Assembly (NCBI RefSeq): GCF_040719145.1
Contig: NZ_JBFDUZ010000005.1
Span: 124,001-188,000, forward strand
Direction of reading: 5' to 3'
Length of the DNA: 64,000 nucleotides
Source: Paenibacillus sp. JQZ6Y-1
GTDB lineage: Bacteria; Bacillota; Bacilli; Paenibacillales; Paenibacillaceae
In this document: positions 45,587 to 53,191 of the stretch, in pieces
Layout: every line of letters begins with the position of its first letter
Position numbering within the stretch: the first letter of the stretch is position 1
Program-made: the position numbers and the translations under genes
The notes under the pieces: generated by a model
Seen by the model: the letters and a program-made list of their open reading frames with translations, nothing else
The model's database searches: none
What the model was told of the DNA's origin: nothing

Positions 45587-46522
45587 ATGAGCCATTACAT
45601 TTTGCAGGCGTTCACGCTTCGCAATGCCATGCGTTTAATACGTCCAATTGCCGTGCTGTGCTCCAGCGTAGCGATTATTTTCTCCGGTGTTTTTCCACTA
45701 CTGGCATACGATACGATTTCAGTAGTCAACACCGTGCTGATCTCCGCAGTACTGCTAGTCGGCTGCATCCTCATCCACGGTATTCTGACTCATGCACTCA
45801 ACGATTATACCGACTACTTGTCCGGTACAGATCAGCATAGCCCGGCAATGCTATCTGGCGGCAGTCGCGTCATTCAGGAAGGGCGCATTACGCCGGGGCT
45901 GCTATATCGCTTTGGTCTATGGCTGACAGGCATTCTGCTTGTGCTGGATGTGATCCTGCTGCTAACCGGACAGTACCGACTAGCGATTCTATTACTGGTT
46001 GGCATCTGGGGTGCAGCGTCCTACTCGCTCCCTGCACTGCGACTTAGCTATTACCCGCTTGCTGGTGAATGGATCAGCACCTTTCCGTCGGCACTGTTTC
46101 TCGGTTTGGGTGGTGCATGGCTGGCTACCGGCAGCTTCCCACTCTGGTCGGTACAAAATGCGATCATCAATGCTTTGTACTGCATCGCTTGGGTCATGGT
46201 GCATCATATTCCCGATCTAGACGCCGACCGTCAGGCTTCACCGGTAAAACGTACCAGTGTCGTCTGGTCTGCCGATCGCTGGGGGAACGAATATAGCCGA
46301 GTACCTGCACTGGCGTATATGCTGCTCATCGCACTCTGCTGTATCTGGCTCGCAATCAGCGGACGGTATATCGCCGCTGTCGGTATGGGCATCATCGTGC
46401 TGCTATCCATCTGGTGGATTTGGAAGATGGATGTGCGCCAGCCCGCTTCCGTCACTGCCTGTGAAAAGAAGCTACTCCTGCTCGCCATCGCCGGAGCGGT
46501 ACTGCTGGGCATTTTCGTATAA
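45587..46522 (+). CDS. UbiA-family prenyltransferase
   Basis: The 311-residue membrane protein has about eight to nine helices. The first Asp-rich motif is NDYTDYLSGTD (NDxxDxxxD, about residue 67) and the second is HHIPDLDADR (about 203), which bind the Mg-prenyl-diphosphate. Members prenylate quinone precursors (MenA, UbiA), hemes or other aromatics. The nearby genes give no clue to the acceptor, so it may be MenA-like or a specialised enzyme. The RBS GGGAGG precedes ATG 45587. Confidence 0.85.
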   Translation: MSHYILQAFTLRNAMRLIRPIAVLCSSVAIIFSGVFPLLAYDTISVVNTVLISAVLLVGCILIHGILTHALNDYTDYLSGTDQHSPAMLSGGSRVIQEGRITPGLLYRFGLWLTGILLVLDVILLLTGQYRLAILLLVGIWGAASYSLPALRLSYYPLAGEWISTFPSALFLGLGGAWLATGSFPLWSVQNAIINALYCIAWVMVHHIPDLDADRQASPVKRTSVVWSADRWGNEYSRVPALAYMLLIALCCIWLAISGRYIAAVGMGIIVLLSIWWIWKMDVRQPASVTACEKKLLLLAIAGAVLLGIFV

Positions 46523-46634
46523 ACAATATATCACTATCCGCAGTACACTCATGTAAAAGGCATGGTACAAAAGGGATACAGCACAGTCATAACATCATAT
46601 CCGCTATAACAATAGCCAATACCCCAACGAACAA

Positions 46635-46666
46635 CAAAGCCTGCAACGGATTCGTCGCAGGCTTCG
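46635..46666 (-). terminator. Terminator-like hairpin after the Gfo/Idh/MocA gene
   Basis: AAGCCTGC pairs with GCAGGCTT in the converging 3' region. On the minus strand the trailing sequence TTTGTTGTT is only moderately T-rich, so the call is cautious. Confidence 0.5.
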
Positions 46667-46693
46667 CTCATGTATGCTGGTACTACTCGTCGT

Positions 46694-47713
46694 TTACTGT
46701 TCTCGTCGAATGTACAACGGACGCAGATCCATAGCGTCCTCAGACGATGGCTGACGCAGCGCTTCCAGCACAACCTGCGCATTGTATCCATCGTAAAAGT
46801 CATAGATTTGACCCGGCTGACCTTGCAGCAGATTCACGATCTCACCGAAAATCGGCAAATGGCTGTCTTCCGGCGCTATGGAATGCTCCATTGGCTGCGG
46901 CGCTTGACCGACCTCATTCCAATAAAGCTGCTCCCAATTTTCCAGCGCAATATCGCCTTGCTCACCGTGTACCAGCAACGAGACACGCTCCTGCTGCGCT
47001 TGACCGCTATGTCCTGACAGATGAACACGAAGCCCATTGTGCAACGTCAGCGTCGCCTTCACTTCCTGCTCACACTGCTGCGGATCGTCGGGATAGATCA
47101 CATGACTTTGCACATGCGTAATCTCACCAAAGATCTGCTGGATCATGTGAATCCAGTGCACACCGACCTCCAAAATAAATCCGCCCTGCTGACGTGTAGA
47201 AATCCAGCTATTCTGCTGCCATGCACGCGGCCACTGCGGAAAATGGAGCAGCAGTTCCATTTTACGAATCTCGCCAATTTTTCCTTCATTCACCCATTTG
47301 CCCAGCTGTAGCACGGCAGGCTCCTGTGGAAACGAAAAATGCACGACATGCAGCTTGCCCGACTCTGCTCCGCATTCCAGCAAAGCCCTTGCTTCATCCA
47401 GACTGTTCGCCAGCGGCTTCTCACAAAATACAGCAATGCCCCGTTCAAATGCCGCAACTGCCGCATCGTAATGAAAGGCAGGCGGTACAGCGATATACAC
47501 CAGATCCGGCTTGATCTCGTCCAGCATACGGATATATGCCGCCGCTTCATATTCGCGCGCTCCTGTTTCTGCCACCGCACGCTTGCGCTTTTCGCTATCT
47601 ACATCACAAACGGCAACGATCTCCGCTTGCTCTGCATAACGTGGCAACCATGTATAGACTAAGCTTTCTCCCATATTACCAAGCCCGGTAACGGCGATCC
47701 GAATTTTGCTCAT
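46694..47713 (-). CDS. Gfo/Idh/MocA-family oxidoreductase
   Basis: The 339-residue protein begins with the Rossmann motif RIAVTGLGNMGESLVYTWLP. It has the EKPLANS motif (FCEKPLANSLDEAR, about 95) that supplies the active-site Lys, and the QGGFILEVGVHWIHMIQQIF segment with the catalytic His. The family oxidises or reduces sugars and cyclitols with NAD(P). Substrate unknown. It stands alone between a UbiA gene and the asparaginase gene. Confidence 0.88.
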   Translation of the reverse strand: MSKIRIAVTGLGNMGESLVYTWLPRYAEQAEIVAVCDVDSEKRKRAVAETGAREYEAAAYIRMLDEIKPDLVYIAVPPAFHYDAAVAAFERGIAVFCEKPLANSLDEARALLECGAESGKLHVVHFSFPQEPAVLQLGKWVNEGKIGEIRKMELLLHFPQWPRAWQQNSWISTRQQGGFILEVGVHWIHMIQQIFGEITHVQSHVIYPDDPQQCEQEVKATLTLHNGLRVHLSGHSGQAQQERVSLLVHGEQGDIALENWEQLYWNEVGQAPQPMEHSIAPEDSHLPIFGEIVNLLQGQPGQIYDFYDGYNAQVVLEALRQPSSEDAMDLRPLYIRREQ

Positions 47714-47862
47714 AATTACTCTCCTGTTCGTTTCGTTATGTAGGGTAAGAATGGATCAGACTCTTTGTTTACTATGGACGATCTCCAAAAGAAAAGATAC
47801 CGCTCTGCATTCATCTTAGCACTTTTAACATAGGTTGGTCACACCGTTGCAATGGTCACAAG

Positions 47863-47893
47863 CAAAAAGCCGCTCTCTAATGAGAACGGCTTT
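47863..47893 (-). terminator. Terminator after the asparaginase gene
   Basis: On the minus strand AAAGCCGTTCTC pairs with GAGAGCGGCTTT (one mismatch), followed by TTTGC. It lies 70 bases after the stop. Confidence 0.75.
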
Positions 47894-47962
47894 CTCTATT
47901 TCACTATTCAAGATCTAATACTCTACACTCAATGACACCCTCTACTCCATACCATTTTCTAC

Positions 47963-49135
47963 TCAATACTCGTCAAAAAATGTCTGAATCTGCTTCGCAT
48001 CCTTCGTTTGAGTCAGTGCCAACATCAGCAGAATGCGTGATTTTTGTGGATTGAGCGAGTCGGATGAGATCATGCCGTTCTGGTCATCCTCAGTAGAGTG
48101 CGTCACTACCCCACTGCCTGTGCGGGTAGAGCGAACAACCGCTACGCCAGACGCGGCAGCTTTGATCGCGCCTGCTTTGGACAGCGTGGATAAGGAGCCA
48201 TTGCCACTGCCAGCAACCACGATGCCTTTGGCACCAGCGGCTACGGCTGCATCGTACAGATAACTTCCATTATTCTGATACTCGTACAAAATATCCACCT
48301 GCGGCAATTCTGTCAGATTCGTAATATCGAATACGGAATCAGCCGTATGCTTACGGGTTGGCTCGTTATAGAAGTACACTTTACCACCGGATACAACACC
48401 CAAGTATCCTTGCTCGGTCGATTTGAATGTATCCGTTCCAGTGGTGTTGGTTTTCGTAATATAACGTGCTGCGCCGATGCGGTCATTCAACTCGATCAGG
48501 ACGCCTTTGCCACTCGCTTGCGGTGTACCAGCGATTTTGACAGCATTGTACAGGTTAAAGGAACCGTCCGCGCTGATCGCTGTAGCTGGACGCATCGCCC
48601 CTACAACCACGACTGGCTTGTTACTTTTCACAACCAGATCGAGGAAGTAGGAGGTTTCTTCCAACGTATCCGTACCATGTGTAACGACAACTCCATCTAC
48701 ATCGTCGGAAGCCAGCAATTCATTAATGCGTTTCGCAAGCTTGAGCAGTACAGCATTGTCGACGTCTGGACTACCGACATTTGCGATTTGCTCGCCGCTC
48801 ACATTCGCAATATCCTTCATTTCCGGTACGGCATTGATCAGTGTATCAATACCGAGCGCTCCCGCCTGATACCCGGTCACATCGGTATTGGACGAGGAGG
48901 AACCAGCAATAGTGCCGCCCGTCGCTAATATTTTGATATTGGGCAGGTCTTTTGTGACAGCAGCAGGTGCTGTTGCCGACGCAGATGTACTTGCTGCCAC
49001 GGCTGTAGTCTTCGCTGTCGTGCTTGCGGTAGTGGAGGTTGCCGCTGATGCGGATTCCAATGTAATCGGTAATACCAGCGCCGTCGCTAATACAAACGCC
49101 CCTATGTTTCTTGTCCAGCCATTCCATTTGATCAT
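47963..49135 (-). CDS. Secreted type II L-asparaginase
   Basis: The 390-residue enzyme has a Sec signal peptide (about 1-31, ending SASA) and a Thr/Ala/Ser-rich linker of about 35 residues. The asparaginase core then shows both catalytic threonine motifs: [14 protein letters not shown] near 70 and [18 protein letters not shown] near 150, with [17 protein letters not shown] after. It hydrolyses extracellular asparagine to aspartate and ammonia. ATG 49135 follows GAAGGAGG; the longer reading begins in upstream sequence without a signal peptide. Type II enzymes are commonly nitrogen-regulated, but I see no TnrA box. Confidence 0.93.
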   Translation of the reverse strand: MIKWNGWTRNIGAFVLATALVLPITLESASAATSTTASTTAKTTAVAASTSASATAPAAVTKDLPNIKILATGGTIAGSSSSNTDVTGYQAGALGIDTLINAVPEMKDIANVSGEQIANVGSPDVDNAVLLKLAKRINELLASDDVDGVVVTHGTDTLEETSYFLDLVVKSNKPVVVVGAMRPATAISADGSFNLYNAVKIAGTPQASGKGVLIELNDRIGAARYITKTNTTGTDTFKSTEQGYLGVVSGGKVYFYNEPTRKHTADSVFDITNLTELPQVDILYEYQNNGSYLYDAAVAAGAKGIVVAGSGNGSLSTLSKAGAIKAAASGVAVVRSTRTGSGVVTHSTEDDQNGMISSDSLNPQKSRILLMLALTQTKDAKQIQTFFDEY

Positions 49136-49629
49136 ACAAATTCCTCCTTCAGGATGTTGGTTGAGTGTTGCACACATGTATATCACGCTGTTGTTTGTAT
49201 GTATAAAAATTCAAAGCAAGCGGTAAACAAGCAGCAGATTCATGTATTCCGTATTCTATGTAATCCAGCCAAACGGTTTATTTTCACCTCCATGTATTTT
49301 TTTAAGCAAAAAGCGAATTTTATGTTAGTTTATTTTACATAAAAGCATGTGATTTGAGGTAAATTATAATAAACGCGTTTCTTCCACGTCAAGTAAATTT
49401 ACATAAATATAAATGATCGTGCATATTATGCAAATTATATTTTGGTATTTTATACATATTTTCCTTTTTACTGCTTGCTTCTTCTAAAAAATATCGCCTC
49501 AAGTCGTCTGTAGAGGTAGACGACTTGAGGCGATGTTTGCCTATCAATATACGAGACGGTTCCTCGCGATTCAAAACAATTGTAGTAAAGGGGCAGCGTT
49601 ATCAAGTAGGGATCAGGGCGGCAATCCTA
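49136..49629. other. AT-rich intergenic region with one terminator
   Basis: About 490 bases precede the asparaginase gene. The region 49290-49480 is very AT-rich and is the probable promoter area. The only defined element is the long hairpin at 49484-49534, which belongs to the darcynin-like gene. Confidence 0.6.
49484..49534 (-). terminator. Long-stem terminator after the darcynin-like gene
   Basis: A perfect 17-bp stem (ATCGCCTCAAGTCGTCT with its complement at 49518-49534) closes an 8-base loop. On the minus strand it is followed by ATTTTTT. It lies about 95 bases after the darcynin-like stop. Confidence 0.8.
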
Positions 49630-49968
49630 TTATTCCATGCCCAGTACCTGCTTCTCGTACGATTCAAAAGCATTTTCCAAACCCATAATGACATTTTTAA
49701 TCTTCATATAGCCGCGTGTGTAAGGCTCGGAGTCGCGAATCGCTTCCCACATATAGTGATACGATTCCATATCGTCCGTTTCGCAGACGACAAAGTCAGT
49801 GTAGTCCTTGCCCGGTAGTGCCTCGGCGTCAAAAAACCGCACAGTTACCTTATCCTTATGCTGCTGTATAATCTCTTGCAATCCAGCAGCATGTACGCGC
49901 CGTTGTTCTCGCGGCAACGCCAACCAAGACGGATAAAATTCCAACAGTACAATCATCATATAACGCAT
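49630..49968 (-). CDS. Darcynin-like protein (dimeric ferredoxin-like fold)
   Basis: The 112-residue protein matches the darcynin family by pattern: MIVLLEFYPSWLALPREQRR at the start, VRFFDAEALPGKDYTDFVVC in the middle, then ETDDMESYHYMWEAIRDSE and a closing helix. Darcynins are small proteins of unknown function that resemble YciI/ABM monooxygenase-like folds. It lies downstream of a Crp/Fnr-type regulator on the same strand with a 144-base gap, so it may be controlled by it. Confidence 0.75.
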   Translation of the reverse strand: MRYMMIVLLEFYPSWLALPREQRRVHAAGLQEIIQQHKDKVTVRFFDAEALPGKDYTDFVVCETDDMESYHYMWEAIRDSEPYTRGYMKIKNVIMGLENAFESYEKQVLGME

Positions 49969-50112
49969 TTCATCATTCTCCTTTACGTGATCAGTGGATC
50001 ATATTTCATCCTGTGCTGACTTGATTGTAAAATATTCATCGAAATTCCTCATTAACATAGGTTAATGACAAACTTACATCTGCTGAGTAGCATCACAGTT
50101 AGGCGCTGGTTA

Positions 50113-50694
50113 TTAGATTTCGCCGCGATGCAACATCCGACTAAGCGACACAGGTGAAATACCAATATAGGAAGCAATATGATACTGCGGAATGCGCTGC
50201 TCTAGCCCCGGATATTTGTGTAAACAAGCTTGATATCGCTCTGCGGCAGACAAATACAGCAACTCGCGCTCCCGTTCTTCTTTTCGAATATACAGCCTCT
50301 CCACTGCCAGTCGGACAAAGCGCTCCCAGCTATGATGCTCTGCCATCAACTGTTCTAGCAGCCCATGATCCATTTCGATAACCACCGAATCTTCCAGTGC
50401 TTCAATCGTATACGCTGAGGGGGTTCTTTGAATCATTGCTGCATAGGATGTCGCGTAATCGCCTTCCAATGTAAAGCCTACATTGTATTCGCGTCCGTCC
50501 TCCAATATATAATAGAGCCGAAACAATCCGCTCACGCAAAAGTAAGCCGCTTTAACCGACTCTCCCGCAGCAATCAGCTGTTGCCCCGCCCGAATCTGAC
50601 GAATCGTCGTCCCCTGAATAAATGGCGTCCATTCCTGCTGCTTCATGCCCGTCTCAGCCGCCAATCGCCATAGGGCTTCATAATGCTGATCCAT
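50113..50694 (-). CDS. Crp/Fnr-family transcriptional regulator
   Basis: The 193-residue protein has a cyclic-nucleotide-binding-like domain (IRQIRAGQQLIAAGESVKAA, VSGLFRLYYILEDGREYNVG) and a C-terminal HTH with the recognition stretch IASYIGISPVSLSRMLHRGEI. It lacks the Cys cluster of Fnr and the usual cAMP-binding RxS signature, so it is a ligand-unknown member of the group. The HTH is cut short after the recognition helix, which is common in this subfamily. I start at 50694; GGAGG is 11 bases upstream. Confidence 0.85.
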   Translation of the reverse strand: MDQHYEALWRLAAETGMKQQEWTPFIQGTTIRQIRAGQQLIAAGESVKAAYFCVSGLFRLYYILEDGREYNVGFTLEGDYATSYAAMIQRTPSAYTIEALEDSVVIEMDHGLLEQLMAEHHSWERFVRLAVERLYIRKEERERELLYLSAAERYQACLHKYPGLEQRIPQYHIASYIGISPVSLSRMLHRGEI

Positions 50695-50781
50695 GCTAAT
50701 CATTTCCTCCCTTCTGCTCAAAGATGTTATGTGATGTGCAATGTGCAGATCATTTATTTCACACATGGGAACAAGGTAATT

Positions 50782-50810
50782 TTGTTGTGTTGTTGTGTTG
50801 TTGTGTTGTT
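50782..50810. repeat. Tandem TTGTTGTG octamers
   Basis: Three perfect copies of TTGTTGTG and a partial fourth lie about 90 bases upstream of the Crp-like start. The unit is slippage-prone and sits in the promoter region of that gene. Confidence 0.85.
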
Positions 50811-51023
50811 ATTTAATATTTTTGTTGTTTGGTAGCTTCGTCGTTCCGTTGTCTTGCCAGTAAACCGCTGCGATTCTCTACCTTATATTGTATGCTTCTC
50901 CAGCGTCAAAAAGCCATTTCATGCACATAATCACCGTCATTCTCATGTTTCTCCAAGCCTACACAATAGATAACTATCATAATAGGGATTCCTGAAAAGG
51001 ATAGAATTGGTTATACTCATTAT

Positions 51024-51037
51024 TGTAAGCGTATACA
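51024..51037 (+). promoter_or_regulatory. cre (CcpA) site upstream of the GH30 gene
   Basis: TGTAAGCGTATACA matches the cre consensus TGWNANCGNTNWCA at all but one fixed position. It lies 73 bases before the start codon, where CcpA binding would block transcription. Carbon catabolite repression of this hydrolase is therefore likely. Confidence 0.65.
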
Positions 51038-51109
51038 ATTAATGCCTAATTGTCGCTTATCCTGTTCATACCAGCACTACATAGCTCATCATTTGAAGGA
51101 GGACATGTC

Positions 51110-52762
51110 ATGAGATTGATCCATAACAACCCCACCAGATGGTTACCTCGATTGAGCGCGCTATCCCTATCCATCGCGCTCTTTTCCAGTATGGCATCCG
51201 GTGCTGGAGCAGCGTCGTCTACAGGCAACGACACCACTGCATCCAAGCAAGAACCTCAACGCAGTGTACAAACAATTACAATCAACGGACAGCAGCATTA
51301 CCAGCATATCGACGGCTTCGGCGCATCTGGTGCATGGAGTATCGATCATATCGGCTCCGAATGGTCGGACAAAAACAAAAATCGTGTCGCCGATCTGCTA
51401 TTTTCCAAGCATAAAGGCATTGGGCTGTCCATCTGGCGCTTCAATATTGGTGCAGGCAGCACCGCGACCGATCAGGATATCATTAGCGATCCTTGGCGCC
51501 GAGCGGACAGCTTCAAATCGGCTGCCAATCAGCCATACGACTGGTCACAGCAGGCAGGGCAGCAATGGTTTCTCAAAGCCGCCAAGCAGCGTGGTGTCAG
51601 CCAAACGGTCGCTTTTGTAAATAGCCCACCCGTATGGATGACCAAAAATGGACACGGGCAGCCAGACGATTCGGTTGGCAGCACCAATCTGAAGCCAGAG
51701 GCGGTTCAGGATTATGCCGTATTTCTCGCAGATGTATTGGAGCATTTTGACAAGCAAAAGCTGGGCTTCGACTATATTAGCCCGATCAACGAACCGACAT
51801 GGGACTGGAACAAAGCCGGGCAGGAAGGCAATCGCTATAACATGCAAGACATCCGCAATGTGCTGAATGCCCTGCATACCGAGCTGCAAAAACGCGGTCT
51901 GCATACCGAGATTGATGCCATCGAAGCAGTCGAATACTTATCCCTGCTGGATAACGATCAGTACGCTGCGTTTACCGGAAAAGCTGGCAGCACCTACACC
52001 AGTGGCAATGCAGGCGGCAAGTATCCCGGCAAATACAGCGAATATATCAAGGAACTGCTGGGTGACCCCACAACAGCACAGATCATCGGCAATAAGATGA
52101 GCGCTCACGCCTACTGGTCTGATCAATCCAATCCCGGCGACGACCGACTGGTGCGTCTGCGTGAGCTGGTTCGTGACAATTTGAACCGATACGGAAAAAA
52201 TATGACATTCTGGATGTCCGAATACTGTATCCTCGGCGATCGTGGACCCGGACGTGATCTGACGATGACAACGGCACTGGATGTAGCCAAAGTGATCCAC
52301 TATGATATGGTGACAACACAGGCATCCGCATGGCAATGGTGGCTTGCCGTATCCAAAGAAGATTACAAGGACGGTCTGATCTACACTGATTACAACAATC
52401 CGGGCGATGAACAGTCCATTTTACCATCCAAAACGCTATGGGCGCTGGGCAATTACAGCCGCTTCGTTCGTCCTGGTGCAGAACGCATCGGTCTAGAAGG
52501 TGCCAACGACCCGAATGGTCTGATGGGCTCGGCGTATTATCATGACAAAGACAAGCAGCTGTCCGTTGTATTCGTCAACAGCAGCAATGAAGACAAAACG
52601 ATCCATGTGGACATCAGCAACCTACCCGGTGGCAAGGATGTGAAGCAGTTTGAGCCTTATCTGACTTCCGATTCTGCCGATCTGAAAAAGCAGTCTACCG
52701 TTTCGATGAAAAAGGATATTACCATCCCGGCACGATCCCTGATGACACTAGTAGGAAAATGA
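51110..52762 (+). CDS. Secreted glycoside hydrolase, GH30-like
   Basis: The 550-residue protein has a Sec signal peptide (about 1-36, ending GAGAAS). A (beta/alpha)8 barrel follows, starting HIDGFGASGAWSIDHIG. The acid/base Glu is in YISPINEPTWDWN, and the nucleophile is probably in FWMSEYCILGD. A C-terminal beta-sandwich (about 450-550) with LSVVFVNSSNEDKTIHVDIS follows, as in GH30 enzymes. Family 30 includes glucuronoxylanases and beta-1,6-galactanases; I cannot assign the subfamily by eye. The start follows AAGGAGG. The cre site and the xylosidase elsewhere in the window suggest plant polysaccharide use. Confidence 0.85.
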   Translation: MRLIHNNPTRWLPRLSALSLSIALFSSMASGAGAASSTGNDTTASKQEPQRSVQTITINGQQHYQHIDGFGASGAWSIDHIGSEWSDKNKNRVADLLFSKHKGIGLSIWRFNIGAGSTATDQDIISDPWRRADSFKSAANQPYDWSQQAGQQWFLKAAKQRGVSQTVAFVNSPPVWMTKNGHGQPDDSVGSTNLKPEAVQDYAVFLADVLEHFDKQKLGFDYISPINEPTWDWNKAGQEGNRYNMQDIRNVLNALHTELQKRGLHTEIDAIEAVEYLSLLDNDQYAAFTGKAGSTYTSGNAGGKYPGKYSEYIKELLGDPTTAQIIGNKMSAHAYWSDQSNPGDDRLVRLRELVRDNLNRYGKNMTFWMSEYCILGDRGPGRDLTMTTALDVAKVIHYDMVTTQASAWQWWLAVSKEDYKDGLIYTDYNNPGDEQSILPSKTLWALGNYSRFVRPGAERIGLEGANDPNGLMGSAYYHDKDKQLSVVFVNSSNEDKTIHVDISNLPGGKDVKQFEPYLTSDSADLKKQSTVSMKKDITIPARSLMTLVGK

Positions 52763-52883
52763 TGCTAATAGCGAAAAATGAAAGAAATACCAGCAGTCTT
52801 GCAGACGTATGGCGCACTCGATCTAGCATACGAATCTCTGATAGCAAGAACGTATGCTCATTCCATAGGAAAGGAATATAGTA

Positions 52884-53066
52884 ATGATCGTTATCTATAT
52901 GATTGCAGCCGTGATTGGTTTCTATGTGCTACACTTTTTGCTTTCCTTGTTCAATATCCATGTGTTGGATAACGGCTGGGAAACGGTATACCTGTTGCTG
53001 ACAGTCATCATTGGCATTCTTCTGTATATCGCTTCGCTTTTACAACACTCGCATAAACGAAATTAG
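52884..53066 (+). CDS. Small two-helix membrane protein
   Basis: The 60-residue protein has two transmembrane helices (about 2-23 and 33-53) and a basic C-terminus (HSHKRN). It starts after GAAAGGAA at good spacing and ends 43 bases before a terminator. It lies 121 bases after the GH30 gene. No family is recognised, though such small proteins are common in Bacillales. Confidence 0.6.
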   Translation: MIVIYMIAAVIGFYVLHFLLSLFNIHVLDNGWETVYLLLTVIIGILLYIASLLQHSHKRN

Positions 53067-53108
53067 ATGTGGCATTCCATGTGACAGCATACTGCTGCAC
53101 CATACAGC

Positions 53109-53143
53109 AAAAAAACGACTGGCTTTTGCCTAGTCGTTTTTTT
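53109..53143. terminator. Bidirectional terminator between the small membrane protein and the lipoprotein operon
   Basis: AAAAAACGACTGGC pairs with GCCTAGTCGTTTTTTT (one mismatch), with A and T tracts on both sides, between convergent genes. Confidence 0.85.
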
Positions 53144-53191
53144 ACTATGATCCTGTGTTGTTTGTTTCTTCTATTCCGTACACATTACTGC

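Larger units (their letters stand above)
50695..51109. other. Divergent control region of the crp-like and GH30 genes
   Basis: About 415 bases contain the TTGTTGTG tandem repeat near 50782 and the cre site at 51024. I see no further gene or RNA. Confidence 0.6.
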
